A stretch of DNA of 41,960 bases from Sphingomonas changbaiensis NBRC 104936 (GTDB lineage: Bacteria; Pseudomonadota; Alphaproteobacteria; Sphingomonadales; Sphingomonadaceae). Position 1 is the stretch's first letter; the number at the start of each line of letters is the position of its first letter. The translations under genes and the position numbers were made by a program. The notes under the pieces are model-generated. The model saw nothing but the letters and a program-made list of their open reading frames with translations, was not told the origin of the DNA and did not search any database. Below, piece after piece: positions 31,960 through 40,672 of the stretch. The DNA is taken from contig NZ_BBWU01000040.1 of assembly GCF_000974765.1 (NCBI RefSeq), positions 1-41,960 on the forward strand, in the 5' to 3' direction.

Positions 31960-34146
31960 CTACCGCCGGCCGCCGAACTTCCGCTGGGTCTTGCCGTAGC
32001 GCATCTTGCGGGTGCCGGGTTTGCCCTCGTTGCTGCGGCCCATCATCGGTGCCTTGTGCTCCTCCGTGGGCAGGCCGAGTTCCTGTTGTTCGAGCTGGCG
32101 GATTTCGTCGCGGATGCGCGCGGCTTCTTCGAACTCGAGGTTCGCGGCGGCGTCGCGCATCTTCTTTTCCAGATCCTCGATGTAGGCGCGCAGATTGTGG
32201 CCGACCATGTGCGGCCGGTCCTCGTCGATTTCGACCAGCACGCTGTCCTTGGTCGCGACGTTCTGGATGATGTCGCCGACATTGCGCTTGATCGTGGTCG
32301 GCGTGATGCCGTGTTCGCGGTTGAACGCTTCTTGCTTCTCGCGGCGGCGCGAGGTCTCGCGCATCGCCCGTTCCATCGAGCCGGTGATCGTATCGGCGTA
32401 GAGGATCACCCGTCCATCGACGTTGCGGGCGGCGCGGCCGATCGTCTGGATCAGCGAGGTTTCGGAGCGCAGGAAGCCTTCCTTGTCGGCGTCAAGGATC
32501 GCGACCAGCCCGCATTCCGGGATGTCGAGCCCCTCGCGGAGCAGGTTGATGCCGACCAGCACGTCGAACACGCCGAGCCGCAGATCGCGGATCAGCTCGA
32601 TGCGCTCCAGCGTCTCCGTGTCGGAGTGCATGTAGCGGACCTTCAGCCCCGCCTCGTGCAGATACTCGGTCAAATCTTCGGCCATGCGCTTGGTGAGGGT
32701 GGTGACCAGTGTGCGATAGCCATTCTTCGCGGTGATCCGGCATTCGTTGACGAGGTCGTCGACTTGATCCTCGATCGGCCGCACCTCGACCGGCGGGTCG
32801 ATCAAACCGGTCGGACGGATCACCTGTTCGGAAAAGACGCCGCCGGTCTGCTCCATTTCCCAGCCGCCCGGCGTCGCCGAGACATAGACGGTCTGCGGCC
32901 GCATCACGTCCCATTCGTTGAAGCGCAGCGGGCGGTTGTCGATCGCTGATGGCAGGCGGAAGCCGTACTCCGCGAGCGTGAGCTTCCGCCGATGATCGCC
33001 CCGGCTCATGCCGTTGACCTGCCCGATCGTCACGTGGCTTTCGTCGACGAACAGCAGCGCGTTCTCGGGCAGATACTCGAACAGCGTCGGCGGCGGTTCG
33101 CCCGGCAGGCGGCCGGTCAGGAAGCGCGAGTAATTCTCGATGCCCGCGCACGATCCGGTCGCGGCGATCATCTCCAGATCGAAATTGGTGCGCTGCTCCA
33201 GCCGCTGCGCTTCGAGAAGCCGGCCTTCGGCGACCAGCTCCTTCAACCGCTCGGCGAGTTCGTGGCGGATCGCCTCGGTCGCCTGCTTCAGCGTCGGGCC
33301 CGGCGTTACATAGTGGCTGTTCGCATAGACGCGGACGTAGTCGAGGCTCGCCGCCTTTTTGCCGGTCAGCGGATCGAACTCGACGATCTCCTCTATCTCG
33401 TCGCCGAAGAAGCTGACGCGCCAGGCGCTGTCCTCATAATGGGACGGGAAAATCTCCAGATTGTCGCCGCGCACCCGGAAATTGCCGCGCGCGAAGGCCG
33501 CATCGTTGCGCTTGTACTGGAGCGCGACGAGCTTTCGGATGATCTCCGACTGATCGACGATCTGGCCCTTTTTCAGATCGAAGATCATCGCCGAATAGGT
33601 CTCGACCGAGCCGATGCCATAGAGGCACGAGACCGAGGCGACGATCAGCACGTCGTCGCGCTCGAGGAGCGCGCGGGTGGCCGAGTGGCGCATTCGGTCG
33701 ATGGCCTCGTTCACCGAGCTTTCCTTCTCGATGTAGGTGTCGGACCGGGGGACATAGGCTTCCGGTTGGTAATAGTCGTAATAGCTGACGAAATATTCGA
33801 CGGCGTTGTCGGGGAAGAAGTTCTTGAACTCCCCGTAGAGCTGCGCGGCGAGAATCTTGTTGGGCGCCAGCACCAGCGCCGGGCGCTGCAGCGTCTCGAC
33901 GACCTTCGCCATCGTGAAGGTCTTGCCGGAGCCGGTAACGCCCAGCAGCACCTGGTCGCGCTCGCCCTGCAACGCCGCCTCGGTCAGCTCGGCGATCGCG
34001 CCCGGCTGGTCGCCGGCGGGTTCGTAATCGGAGACGAGCTTGAATCGCTTGCCGCCTTCCGACTTGGTCGGCCGGTTGGGCTTGTGCGGGACGAAGGAGT
34101 CGCCGGTCTCGGGTTCGGCCAGCGAGGTGCGGATTTGAATCGCCAT
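31960..34146 (-). CDS. uvrB: Excinuclease ABC subunit UvrB
   Basis: This 728-residue DNA repair helicase works with UvrA and UvrC in nucleotide excision repair. It shows Walker A GVTGSGKT, the damage-probing beta-hairpin [12 protein letters not shown], the Walker B segment [28 protein letters not shown], and a UVR motif near the C-terminus ([17 protein letters not shown]). About 35 extra residues precede the usual start, and a basic tail ends KFGGRR. It diverges from the DUF3617 gene across 62 bases, where an SOS box was not evident by eye. Confidence 0.97.
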   Translation of the reverse strand: MAIQIRTSLAEPETGDSFVPHKPNRPTKSEGGKRFKLVSDYEPAGDQPGAIAELTEAALQGERDQVLLGVTGSGKTFTMAKVVETLQRPALVLAPNKILAAQLYGEFKNFFPDNAVEYFVSYYDYYQPEAYVPRSDTYIEKESSVNEAIDRMRHSATRALLERDDVLIVASVSCLYGIGSVETYSAMIFDLKKGQIVDQSEIIRKLVALQYKRNDAAFARGNFRVRGDNLEIFPSHYEDSAWRVSFFGDEIEEIVEFDPLTGKKAASLDYVRVYANSHYVTPGPTLKQATEAIRHELAERLKELVAEGRLLEAQRLEQRTNFDLEMIAATGSCAGIENYSRFLTGRLPGEPPPTLFEYLPENALLFVDESHVTIGQVNGMSRGDHRRKLTLAEYGFRLPSAIDNRPLRFNEWDVMRPQTVYVSATPGGWEMEQTGGVFSEQVIRPTGLIDPPVEVRPIEDQVDDLVNECRITAKNGYRTLVTTLTKRMAEDLTEYLHEAGLKVRYMHSDTETLERIELIRDLRLGVFDVLVGINLLREGLDIPECGLVAILDADKEGFLRSETSLIQTIGRAARNVDGRVILYADTITGSMERAMRETSRRREKQEAFNREHGITPTTIKRNVGDIIQNVATKDSVLVEIDEDRPHMVGHNLRAYIEDLEKKMRDAAANLEFEEAARIRDEIRQLEQQELGLPTEEHKAPMMGRSNEGKPGTRKMRYGKTQRKFGGRR

Positions 34147-34208
34147 CGCGTCAGGATATGGTCCCGCGATGCCGCCGTCGCAACGACGGGCGCCGAGAGG
34201 GGGAAGAC

Positions 34209-34760
34209 ATGAGGGTAACGATCGCGCTCGCGCTGCTGGTGCTCGCTGCGTGCAACAAGCAGCCGGACCTGAAGCTCAAGAACGCGACCGCGGAGGAGGT
34301 CGCGGCCAAGGCGAAGGCGGCGGGCGCGGGAGAGATGCGTCCGGACCCGGGCCAGTGGCAGGTCATGACCAGCATGAAGCTGCTGGACGTCGCGGGCGTT
34401 CCGGAAGCGGCTGCCGCGCAGATGAAGCGGGCGATGGCACGCACCACCACCAACATGCAGTGCCTGACCCCGGAGGACGTGCAGAAACCGAACCTCTTCG
34501 CCGGCCCCGAAAACAGCCGCTGCAAATATGACGACTTCAACATGAAGGGCGGCAAGATCAAGGCGACGATGCACTGCCCCGGCCAGGCGGGCGGCGAGAT
34601 GGCGATGACGCTGGACGGGGCCTACACGCCCAAATCCTACCGGGTGCTGGCGACGATGGACATGCAGATGCCGAACGCGAGCCAGAAGATGAAGATGACG
34701 ATGGAATCGATCGGCACGCGCATCGGCGAGTGCCCCGCCAAGGCCGCCGCCGTCCGCTGA
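34209..34760 (+). CDS. DUF3617 lipoprotein
   Basis: This 183-residue protein opens [17 protein letters not shown], a lipoprotein signal with lipobox VLAAC. DUF3617 features follow: [57 protein letters not shown] and a final GTRIGEC. The three mature cysteines probably form disulfides. The domain is periplasmic and of unknown function. GGGGGAAG lies just upstream of the ATG at 34209, favouring it over an earlier in-frame start. The stop is nine bases from the convergent serine hydrolase. Confidence 0.88.
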   Translation: MRVTIALALLVLAACNKQPDLKLKNATAEEVAAKAKAAGAGEMRPDPGQWQVMTSMKLLDVAGVPEAAAAQMKRAMARTTTNMQCLTPEDVQKPNLFAGPENSRCKYDDFNMKGGKIKATMHCPGQAGGEMAMTLDGAYTPKSYRVLATMDMQMPNASQKMKMTMESIGTRIGECPAKAAAVR

Positions 34761-34769
34761 GAACCGGCC

Positions 34770-35762
34770 TCAGCCGGCCGGCAACGCCGCCTGCGCGATC
34801 CGTTCGTACAGCGGGGTCACCGATTCCAGCCGGTCTTCGCGCGTATTGCCGAGCCGGACGAGCACGACCGAATGACCGCCCTTCGCGCCGGTGAACACGA
34901 ACTGGCCAAGGTGCCCGCGCATCGACACGAGGCCGTTCGGCGACAGCCAGACGTGACCACCATAATGCGGGTTGGTCGGCGCCGGCGTCTTCAGGAAAGC
35001 GAGCCAGTCGGGCGCGACGATCTGCGTTCCGTCCGGTCCCTTGCCGTCGACCAGCAGCCGGCCCATCCGCCCCCAATCGTCGAGGCTCATGTGAATGAGC
35101 GAGCCGCCGACCTGCGTGCCCGATCCGTCGAACTCCAGGAACGCGCTCGTCACGCCCGCCGGACGGAACAGCCGCTGCTCGGCGAAGTCGCGATAGGCGC
35201 GGGCGCGAACGCGCGGATCGCGGCTGTCGGTCAGCGCCCGCGTGACGATCTCGGCCAGGATGATGCTGGTCAGCGAATCATAGTTGAAGTGGGTGCCGGG
35301 CCTGAACGCCAGCGGCCGCGCGATCGCCCGCGCCGCCATGTCCTGCGTGCCGCCCACGAACAGCACCTGGTTGGTGTCGCTGCTCTCGATCGGCTGCCCG
35401 ACCTCGATGTGCCTGAGGCCGGACGACATATGCAGCAGCTGCCTGAGCGTGATGTTGCGCCGTGCATCGTCCCGCCATTCCGCGACCGGCGCCGGCGCAT
35501 CCAGCTGCAGCTTGCCGTCCGCGACCAGCTCGCCGACCAGCAGCGCGGTCACGCTTTTCGCCATCGACCAGCTGATGAACCGGTTCGCATCCGAATAGCC
35601 AGCCGCATAGCGCTTCGCGACCGGCCGCCCGTCGACCAGCAGCAGCACCGCGCGCGTATCGCCCTGGTCCGGCGCGAACAGCGGCGCGATCGGATCGCGC
35701 GTGGCGGCCGAGCCGGGGATGGCGAGCGCGAGGGCGGAGGCGAGAAGGGCGGTCTTCTTCAT
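34770..35762 (-). CDS. Exported serine hydrolase of the beta-lactamase (class C-like) family
   Basis: This 330-residue protein has a signal peptide (MKKTALLASALALAIPGSAA). The beta-lactamase/penicillin-binding fold follows, with the catalytic SMAK tetrad (SxxK) in ISWSMAKSVTALLVGE near residue 68 and a Tyr in THFNYDSLTS near 160. A GHLGQFVF segment later replaces the KTG triad. Such proteins act as esterases, peptidases or transpeptidase-like hydrolases; true beta-lactamase activity cannot be assumed. The ATG at 35762 is used; the open frame beyond it runs into a palindromic repeat. Confidence 0.9.
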   Translation of the reverse strand: MKKTALLASALALAIPGSAATRDPIAPLFAPDQGDTRAVLLLVDGRPVAKRYAAGYSDANRFISWSMAKSVTALLVGELVADGKLQLDAPAPVAEWRDDARRNITLRQLLHMSSGLRHIEVGQPIESSDTNQVLFVGGTQDMAARAIARPLAFRPGTHFNYDSLTSIILAEIVTRALTDSRDPRVRARAYRDFAEQRLFRPAGVTSAFLEFDGSGTQVGGSLIHMSLDDWGRMGRLLVDGKGPDGTQIVAPDWLAFLKTPAPTNPHYGGHVWLSPNGLVSMRGHLGQFVFTGAKGGHSVVLVRLGNTREDRLESVTPLYERIAQAALPAG

Positions 35763-35805
35763 GCCACAGCCTAACAAAATCCCGTCGGCCGAAAACCCCC
35801 TCCAC

Positions 35806-35891
35806 GGTTCGGGCTGAGCTTGTCGAAGCCCTCTCTTTCTGTTCACTTGGACGAAGAAGAAGGGAGGGCTTCGACAAGCTCAGCCCAAACC
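35806..35891. repeat. Intergenic inverted repeat, TTCGACAAGCTCAGCCC family, copy 2
   Basis: The arms 35806-35837 and 35860-35891 are near-perfect inverted copies around a 22-base loop. The right arm is identical to 5689-5720. It sits in the divergent gap between the serine hydrolase and the next gene. Confidence 0.85.
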
Positions 35892-35905
35892 GATGGGGGG
35901 AGCAG

Positions 35906-36253
35906 ATGAGCTTCAGCAAGCGAGCCATGTTCTGGACGGCATCCCTTATTCTCGCAGCCCTCCTCCTCGCCGCCGCGCTCTACGCCCGCGCGATGCGGCC
36001 GCAGCTGGAGCTCGGCACCGGCTATGCCGCCCGGGTCGCCTGCGCCTGCCGCTACATCGGCAATCGGCCGTTGCAGCAGTGCTATAAGGATTTCGAGCCC
36101 GGCATGGAGATGATCCGCCTCTCCGAAAACGCGGCCGACAAGAGCGTCACCGCCAGCGTCCCCCTCCTCGCCCACCGCACCGCCCGCTTCGACCCGCTGC
36201 TCGGCTGCCAGCCGGAGCCGTTCAAGGGCCGCGACTATGTCATCCGGCGGTGA
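35906..36253 (+). CDS. Small membrane-anchored protein, unknown function
   Basis: This 115-residue protein has one N-terminal membrane helix (MFWTASLILAALLLAAALYA). A periplasmic part follows with four cysteines in VACACRYIG, QQCYKDF and LLGCQPEPF. The Cys pattern suggests disulfides. I do not recognise the family. GGGGAG precedes the ATG at 35906. It diverges from the serine hydrolase, and the two may form a functional pair because of that position; this is only an inference. Confidence 0.75.
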   Translation: MSFSKRAMFWTASLILAALLLAAALYARAMRPQLELGTGYAARVACACRYIGNRPLQQCYKDFEPGMEMIRLSENAADKSVTASVPLLAHRTARFDPLLGCQPEPFKGRDYVIRR

Positions 36254-36254
36254 C

Positions 36255-36389
36255 ATGGACGATCTGGACAACATGGACGACATTCACATGGAATCGGGAA
36301 AATTTCCGATCCCCGCGCGTGAGACGCAGACCTGTTCCTACACATGGTCAAAGAGCCGTCGAGCCGTGACTCGACGGTCGAGAGCGTAG
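36255..36389 (+). CDS. Doubtful 44-residue reading frame
   Basis: The frame begins MDDLDNMDDIHMESG, built on two copies of an 18-base unit, and ends in a basic stretch (TWSKSRRAVTRRSRA). It starts one base after the preceding stop. Third positions are not GC-biased in its second half and no Shine-Dalgarno is present. The second half coincides with the stem-loop at 36331-36414. I think it is more likely non-coding. Confidence 0.2.
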   Translation: MDDLDNMDDIHMESGKFPIPARETQTCSYTWSKSRRAVTRRSRA

Positions 36390-36414
36390 CCAAGGGCATC
36401 GGGTGTAGGACAGG
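36331..36414. ncRNA. Candidate structured RNA or large stem-loop
   Basis: CCTGTTCCTACAC (36331-36343) pairs with GTGTAGGACAGG (36403-36414) with a single bulge. Inside it, CCGTCGAG (36356-36363) and CTCGACGG (36370-36377) form a perfect 8-bp hairpin. The 185-base gap separates convergent genes, so this is not a leader of either. The coding strand is unknown and I match it to no known RNA family. Confidence 0.4.
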
Positions 36415-36438
36415 CTGAAATTGTGCGTTCCCGCGGCA

Positions 36439-37548
36439 TCACGCCGCAACCGCCAGCTCCGCCGCTTCCGTTGCTTCGATCCAGCCGCCCCCCAGCACGC
36501 GGTCGCCGGCGTAGAGCACGGCGGCCTGGCCGGGGCTGACGCCGTATTCCCCCTGGGGGAAGAGGATGCGGTCGCCGTCCAGTGCTGCGGGGACCGGCTT
36601 AGCGAGGGAGCGCACCTTGGCGGTGAGGGATCCCGTATAGCTGCCGCCGATCCAGTTGATGTCCGACAGGCGCGCGGCGCCGACGGCGAGCGCGCGCTTC
36701 GGCCCGACGATCACGCGCTGTTCGGCGGCGTCGAGGCGGATCACGTAGAGCGGTTCGGGCTGGCCGCCGAGTTCGAGGCCCTTCCTCTGGCCGACCGTGA
36801 AGTGGATCAGCCCCTTGTGGCGGCCGAGCACGCGGCCGGTGAGGTCGACGATCTCGCCTTCCGTCTCCGCCTCGGGCCGCAGCTTCCTGACCAGCCGGGC
36901 ATAATCGCCGTCGGGCACGAAGCAGATATCCTGGCTGTCCGGCTTGGCAGCGACGCCCAGTCCCAGTTCCGCGGCAATCGCCCGCACTTCCGGCTTCGGC
37001 ATGCCGCCGAGCGGAAAGCGCAGGAAATCGAGCTGCTCGCGCGTGGTCGCGAATAGGAAATAGCTCTGGTCGCGCGCCGGATCGGCGGCGCGGTGCAGCT
37101 CCGGCCCCTCCGGCCCCAAGACCCGGCGGACATAATGGCCGGTCGCAAGCGCATCGGCGCCGAGTTCGCGGGCGAGGCGGAACAGGTCCGTGAACTTCAC
37201 GCCCATGTTGCAGCGCACGCAGGGGATCGGCGTGCGGCCGGCCAGATATTCGTCGGCGAACTGGTCGATCACGCTCGTCCGGAACGCGCTTTCGTGATCG
37301 AACACATAATGCGCGATTCCGAGCTTGTCGCAGACCGCGCGGGCATCGCGGATGTCCTGCCCCGCGCAGCAGCTGCCGGTCCGTCCGACCGCGGCACCGT
37401 GATCGTAGAGCTGGAGTGTCACGCCGATCGTCTCCGCGCCCGAACGAGCGGCGAGCGCGGCCACGACCGACGAATCGACGCCGCCGGACATGGCGACGAC
37501 GATTCGCTTGCCCTTCAGATCGGGCCCGAGCTGGAAATCGGCCTGCAT
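36439..37548 (-). CDS. mnmA: tRNA 2-thiouridine(34) synthase MnmA
   Basis: This 369-residue enzyme activates U34 of Lys, Glu and Gln tRNAs by adenylation and transfers sulfur to it. The PP-loop SGGVDSS is at residues 21-27. The catalytic Cys pair is at C110 ([10 protein letters not shown]) and C209 ([13 protein letters not shown]). [27 protein letters not shown] and [12 protein letters not shown] are also diagnostic. The C-terminus ([17 protein letters not shown]) is complete. It diverges from the 86-residue gene and sciP across 142 bases with no further gene. Confidence 0.97.
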   Translation of the reverse strand: MQADFQLGPDLKGKRIVVAMSGGVDSSVVAALAARSGAETIGVTLQLYDHGAAVGRTGSCCAGQDIRDARAVCDKLGIAHYVFDHESAFRTSVIDQFADEYLAGRTPIPCVRCNMGVKFTDLFRLARELGADALATGHYVRRVLGPEGPELHRAADPARDQSYFLFATTREQLDFLRFPLGGMPKPEVRAIAAELGLGVAAKPDSQDICFVPDGDYARLVRKLRPEAETEGEIVDLTGRVLGRHKGLIHFTVGQRKGLELGGQPEPLYVIRLDAAEQRVIVGPKRALAVGAARLSDINWIGGSYTGSLTAKVRSLAKPVPAALDGDRILFPQGEYGVSPGQAAVLYAGDRVLGGGWIEATEAAELAVAA

Positions 37549-37690
37549 TGCGCGGCCATATAGGGGCGGCGGGGCGCTGCGTCACGAGCGGCAACGTCTT
37601 GCCCTCGTGTGGCAAAAATACCGCACCGGCCTTTACCGGCGGTTCAACTCCTGCCGCTAGACAGGGTGCAAGATATTCCGGGGGAAGGCT

Positions 37691-37951
37691 TTGTACCACG
37701 ATCGACATCTGGCGGACTGGACGCGCAGCACCCAGCCCGTGCGGCCCAGTTTCGCGACGCTGGTCGCGGTGGCCGTCGCCCGCCAGGCCGCCAGCCCGAC
37801 CGCCCAGGTCATCGCCGGCGCTGAAGCCGGGCCGATTTCGGCCGTATCCCTGGTCGAGCTGTTCGGTGAACGCCGCCGCAAGGGAAGCGTCGCCGGGGCC
37901 AGCTTCAACTCTGGTGTCGCGGCACTGCTAACGCCGGAGAAACGAACATAA
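37691..37951 (+). CDS. Hypothetical 86-residue protein
   Basis: The frame starts with TTG (YHDRHLADWTRSTQP follows), with GGGG and AAGG just upstream. Third positions are strongly GC-biased across its length, which supports coding. It contains a central alanine/valine-rich segment (FATLVAVAVARQAASPTAQ) and ends KGSVAGASFNSGVAALLTPEKRT. No family is recognised. It lies 104 bases upstream of sciP in the same direction. Confidence 0.55.
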   Translation: MYHDRHLADWTRSTQPVRPSFATLVAVAVARQAASPTAQVIAGAEAGPISAVSLVELFGERRRKGSVAGASFNSGVAALLTPEKRT

Positions 37952-38055
37952 GGTGGATATTTACCGATCGCGTTCAGAGTTCCTGAACCAGGAATCCATA
38001 GACCGCTCGTCGCGTACCGAGGCTCCCCAAAGAGCCGTTGTTGCTTGAGGAAAGA

Positions 38056-38355
38056 ATGATCGAGAACCAGAAAATCCGCCCCGCCCAGGTGATTGGCCCG
38101 CTCGGCGAATCGCTGACGCTGGACACGCTGCCGCCCCCCAACACCAGCCGCTGGGTGGTGCGCCGCAAGGCGGAGGTGGTCGCCGCGGTCAATGGCGGAT
38201 TGCTGAGCGTCGACGAGGTCTGCGAGCGTTACAATCTGACGGTCGAGGAATTCGCCGCCTGGCAGCGCGCGGTCGATCGTTCGGGCATGCCAGGGCTGCG
38301 CGTGACGCGCATCCAGCATTACAAGTCGCTGTACGAGCGCCAGCAGAAATACTGA
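38056..38355 (+). CDS. sciP: SciP-like DUF1153 transcriptional regulator
   Basis: This 99-residue protein matches the Caulobacter CtrA-inhibitor SciP along its length: [58 protein letters not shown], and [16 protein letters not shown]. It forms a helix-turn-helix that in Caulobacter blocks CtrA-dependent transcription late in the cell cycle. The same role is inferred here. The ATG at 38056 follows GAGG. A strong terminator lies 25 bases after the stop. Confidence 0.93.
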   Translation: MIENQKIRPAQVIGPLGESLTLDTLPPPNTSRWVVRRKAEVVAAVNGGLLSVDEVCERYNLTVEEFAAWQRAVDRSGMPGLRVTRIQHYKSLYERQQKY

Positions 38356-38380
38356 CGCGCATCCCTGACGGGATCGAGAA

Positions 38381-38408
38381 GCCCCGCCCTGAACCGGCGG
38401 GGCTTTTT
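38381..38408 (+). terminator. Rho-independent terminator after sciP
   Basis: GCCCCGCC (38381-38388) and GGCGGGGC (38396-38403) form a perfect stem with a 7-base loop followed by TTTTT. Confidence 0.93.
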
Positions 38409-38470
38409 GCTTGTCGACTCACAGGATCGCGTGTAGAGGCGGCGCAACGGCGCAGGCCCTGTCTGCGACG

Positions 38471-38488
38471 AACCATTAGCTATTGGTT
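38471..38488. repeat. 18-bp near-palindrome upstream of rpsU
   Basis: AACCATTAGCTATTGGTT is a palindrome at 16 of 18 positions, 67 bases before the rpsU ATG. It could be an operator or leader hairpin. The 193-base gap between sciP and rpsU also holds the sciP terminator and a weak TTGTCG/TAGAGG promoter-like pair at about 38411-38439. Confidence 0.4.
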
Positions 38489-38555
38489 GGCGTTTCGAGG
38501 GGCTGGTGCACCGGCCCGAAGCGCCGCAGCAAGAAGAACGGAGACTGACGGCCTT

Positions 38556-38762
38556 ATGCAAATTCTCGTCCGCGACAACAATGTCGACCAGGCGCTGCGC
38601 GCGCTCAAGAAGAAGCTGCAGCGCGAGGGCGTCTACCGCGAGATGAAGCTGCGCCGTCACTATGAGAAGCCGTCGGAAAAGCGCGCCCGCGAGCGCGCCG
38701 CCGCGATCCGTCGCGCGCGCAAGCTCGAGCGCAAGCGCGCCGAGCGCGACGGGGTGAAGTAA
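38556..38762 (+). CDS. rpsU: 30S ribosomal protein bS21
   Basis: This 68-residue basic protein reads [40 protein letters not shown] and [16 protein letters not shown]. That is bS21, which sits at the 30S platform near the 16S 3' end and helps initiation. The ATG at 38556 gives the canonical start and excludes an earlier open frame. It is a single gene here, followed by a palindromic repeat. Confidence 0.96.
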   Translation: MQILVRDNNVDQALRALKKKLQREGVYREMKLRRHYEKPSEKRARERAAAIRRARKLERKRAERDGVK

Positions 38763-38772
38763 GCCTCTTCCG

Positions 38773-38856
38773 CGTCACTCCCGCGAAAGCGGGAGTCCCG
38801 CTTCCTTTCGTCTCCATCAGAAGAAAAGCGGGATTCCCGCTTTCGCGGGAATGACG
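38773..38856. repeat. Intergenic inverted repeat, TCCCGCGAAAGCGGGA family
   Basis: Each side contains its own hairpin (TCCCGCGAAAGCGGGA and TCCCGCTTTCGCGGGA). The two sides are inverted copies of each other, running from CGTCAC to ATGACG. It lies between rpsU and the FKBP gene. Confidence 0.85.
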
Positions 38857-38893
38857 TAACGGGGGCGGACGACCTTTTCTCGGGAGCCCGCCG

Positions 38894-39478
38894 ATGTCCG
38901 TGACCGCCGTGCCGATCCAGCCGACCCCGCGCCGCATGATCGGCGTGCTGTGGGCGGGCCTTGCCGTGTTGGTGATCGCCGCGATCGCGTTCGCCTGGCT
39001 CGGCACCTCTGCCGCTGTCGCGCAGACCGGCACGAACGAGCAGTTCCTCGCCTGGAACGCGCGCCAGCCGGGCGTGCAGACGACCGCTTCCGGCCTGCAG
39101 TACAAGGTGCTGAAGGAAGGCACCGGCGCGCACCCGACGGACACCGATGTCGCGCTGATCAAGTACAAGGGCACGCTTCGCGACGGCACGGTGTTCGACC
39201 AGAACGAGCGCGCTCCGCTGCCGGTCGCGCAGGTCGTGCCCGGCTTTTCCGAAGGCCTGAAGCTGATGCAGAAGGGCGGCAAGTATCGCCTCTGGATCAA
39301 GCCTGAGCTCGGCTATGGCGACCGCGACACCGGCGGCGCGATCCCGCCCAATTCGGTCCTCGTGTTCGACGTCGACCTGCTCGAGTTCATCCCGATGGCG
39401 GTGCTGCAGCAGATGCAGATGCAGCAGATGATGGGCGGCCAGGGCGGCGGAGCCCCGGGAGCGCCGGCGGGGCGGTAA
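38894..39478 (+). CDS. Membrane-anchored FKBP-type peptidyl-prolyl isomerase
   Basis: This 194-residue protein has one N-terminal membrane helix (LWAGLAVLVIAAIAFAWLG) and then a periplasmic FKBP domain. Family segments are TASGLQYKVLKEGTGAHPT, KYKGTLRDGTVFDQ, QVVPGFSEGLKLMQKGGKY, LGYGDRDTGGAIPPNS and LVFDVDLLEF. It should help fold exported proteins. The C-terminus is an unusual Gln/Met and Gly tail (LQQMQMQQMMGG then QGGGAPGAPAGR). The ATG at 38894 is clear. Confidence 0.94.
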   Translation: MSVTAVPIQPTPRRMIGVLWAGLAVLVIAAIAFAWLGTSAAVAQTGTNEQFLAWNARQPGVQTTASGLQYKVLKEGTGAHPTDTDVALIKYKGTLRDGTVFDQNERAPLPVAQVVPGFSEGLKLMQKGGKYRLWIKPELGYGDRDTGGAIPPNSVLVFDVDLLEFIPMAVLQQMQMQQMMGGQGGGAPGAPAGR

Positions 39479-39484
39479 CGCCAA

Positions 39485-39610
39485 CCCTCTCCCCGCGGGA
39501 GAGGGTCGACTCGCGCGGGAGCGCGAGCGGGGTGAGGGCGATCGAAGGCCTTCGCCCTCACCCTCCCAAGCCTGCGGCTTGGGCCCCTCCCTCTCCCGGT
39601 GGGAGAGGGG
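39485..39610. repeat. Intergenic palindromic repeat, CCCTCTCCC family, copy 2
   Basis: It starts with CCCTCTCCC/GGGAGAGGG and the GCGCGAGCGGGGTGAGGG block shared with 3898-4016. A second arm returns through CCCTCACCCTCC to CCCTCTCCC/GGGAGAGGG. It fills the gap between the convergent FKBP and AI-2E genes and may stop transcription both ways. Confidence 0.8.
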
Positions 39611-40672
39611 CTAAGCAGCCGCTGCCGCCTTTTCCTCTTCCCGCTCCGATCCGCGCTCCAGCGCGACCTTGATCATGGCGGTGATCGAATCGGCGAGCAG
39701 CAGGCCCATGAAGCCGAGCAGGGTGCCGAGCAGGATCTGTGCCCCCAGCGTGATCGCGGGCGGCATGTCGACCGTTCTCCGCGCGACATAGGGCAGCATC
39801 ACATAGCCGTCGAAATTCTGGACGGCGAAATAGGTGCCGATCGCCCAGAGGCCGGTGTCCGGACCGGCGCTGAAACCGACCGCGACCATCAGCACGCCAC
39901 TGACGAACGCGCCGATGTTGGGGATGAAGGCAAGCAGGCCGGTCAGGATGCCGAGCAGCAGCGCCATCGGCACATGGCCCAGGCTGAGCGCGATCCAGGT
40001 CAGCACGCCTTCGAAGAACATGCCGGCGAGACGGCCGGCCATCAGCCGCCGCAGCGTGTGCGCCATCCGCTCGATCGTGATTTGGGTCTGCGCGCGGTTG
40101 CGGCTGGGCACCAGCCAGGCAAGGCCGCGCTGATACAGCCGCGGTTCCAGCGCGATGAACAGCCCGAAGGCGACCACCAGCAGCACGCTGGACAGCACGC
40201 CGAACACGGTTCCGACATAGCCGGTCAGCTTGCCGACCGAGCCGACCAGCTGACGCCCGAAGCTCATCAGGTCGGCCTGTGCGGGCATGAAGCCCATGCC
40301 CGACAGCCAGTGCACGAAGCGCGTTCCCTGCGCCTGCAGCGTGACCTGAAGCTGCGACCATTGTGCCGAGATCTGGACGCCGGTCATGTAAAAGACGCCG
40401 AGCACAAACGCGATTGCGCCGAGCAGAACGATCGCGATCCGCAGCCCGCGCGGGATTGCCAGCACGCGCCCGAGCAGCCGCGCGCCGCCGTCCAGCATCG
40501 CCGCGAAGACCAGGCCGGCAAAGAGCAGCATGATCGGCTGGATCAGCAATACGATCAGGCCGATGCCAATCGCGAGGCCGAACCAGACGGTCGCCCGCTT
40601 CAGTTCCGCGCGAACGAGCGGATCGCGCATTTCATTGGGAGCGGCGGCCGTGACGGGCGCCGGCTCCGTCAC
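39611..40672 (-). CDS. AI-2E family transporter (YdiK/PerM type)
   Basis: This 353-residue membrane protein has about seven to eight helices (GLAIGIGLIVLLIQPIMLLF, IAIVLLGAIAFVLGVFY, VLLVVAFGLFIALEPRLYQR). The family block LLGILTGLLAFIPNIGAFVS and the C-terminal LLGTLLGFMGLLLADSITAM are also present. Members export small molecules or ions; the AI-2 role is not general. GTG at 40672 overlaps the lepB stop, giving translational coupling. It is the last gene of the acpS-lepB operon and ends against a repeat. Confidence 0.9.
   Translation of the reverse strand: MTEPAPVTAAAPNEMRDPLVRAELKRATVWFGLAIGIGLIVLLIQPIMLLFAGLVFAAMLDGGARLLGRVLAIPRGLRIAIVLLGAIAFVLGVFYMTGVQISAQWSQLQVTLQAQGTRFVHWLSGMGFMPAQADLMSFGRQLVGSVGKLTGYVGTVFGVLSSVLLVVAFGLFIALEPRLYQRGLAWLVPSRNRAQTQITIERMAHTLRRLMAGRLAGMFFEGVLTWIALSLGHVPMALLLGILTGLLAFIPNIGAFVSGVLMVAVGFSAGPDTGLWAIGTYFAVQNFDGYVMLPYVARRTVDMPPAITLGAQILLGTLLGFMGLLLADSITAMIKVALERGSEREEEKAAAAA

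Noticed and set aside
31882-31960. hicA toxin gene upstream of the HicB-like gene
   Set aside because: The 77-base gap is too small and the alternative frame (NRYQIREFLELVETYGLHT) does not resemble HicA.
34770-35762. True beta-lactamase resistance gene
   Set aside because: The SxxK motif is shared by many esterases and peptidases of this fold, and the KTG triad is not canonical.
36353-36380. Possible group II intron domain V
   Set aside because: GAGCCG and CGGTC flank a hairpin, but the bulge, tetraloop and length of domain V are missing and no intron or reverse transcriptase is nearby.
36331-36414. Possible integron attC site
   Set aside because: The RYYYAAC and GTTRRRY core sites are absent and there is no integrase or gene cassette array.
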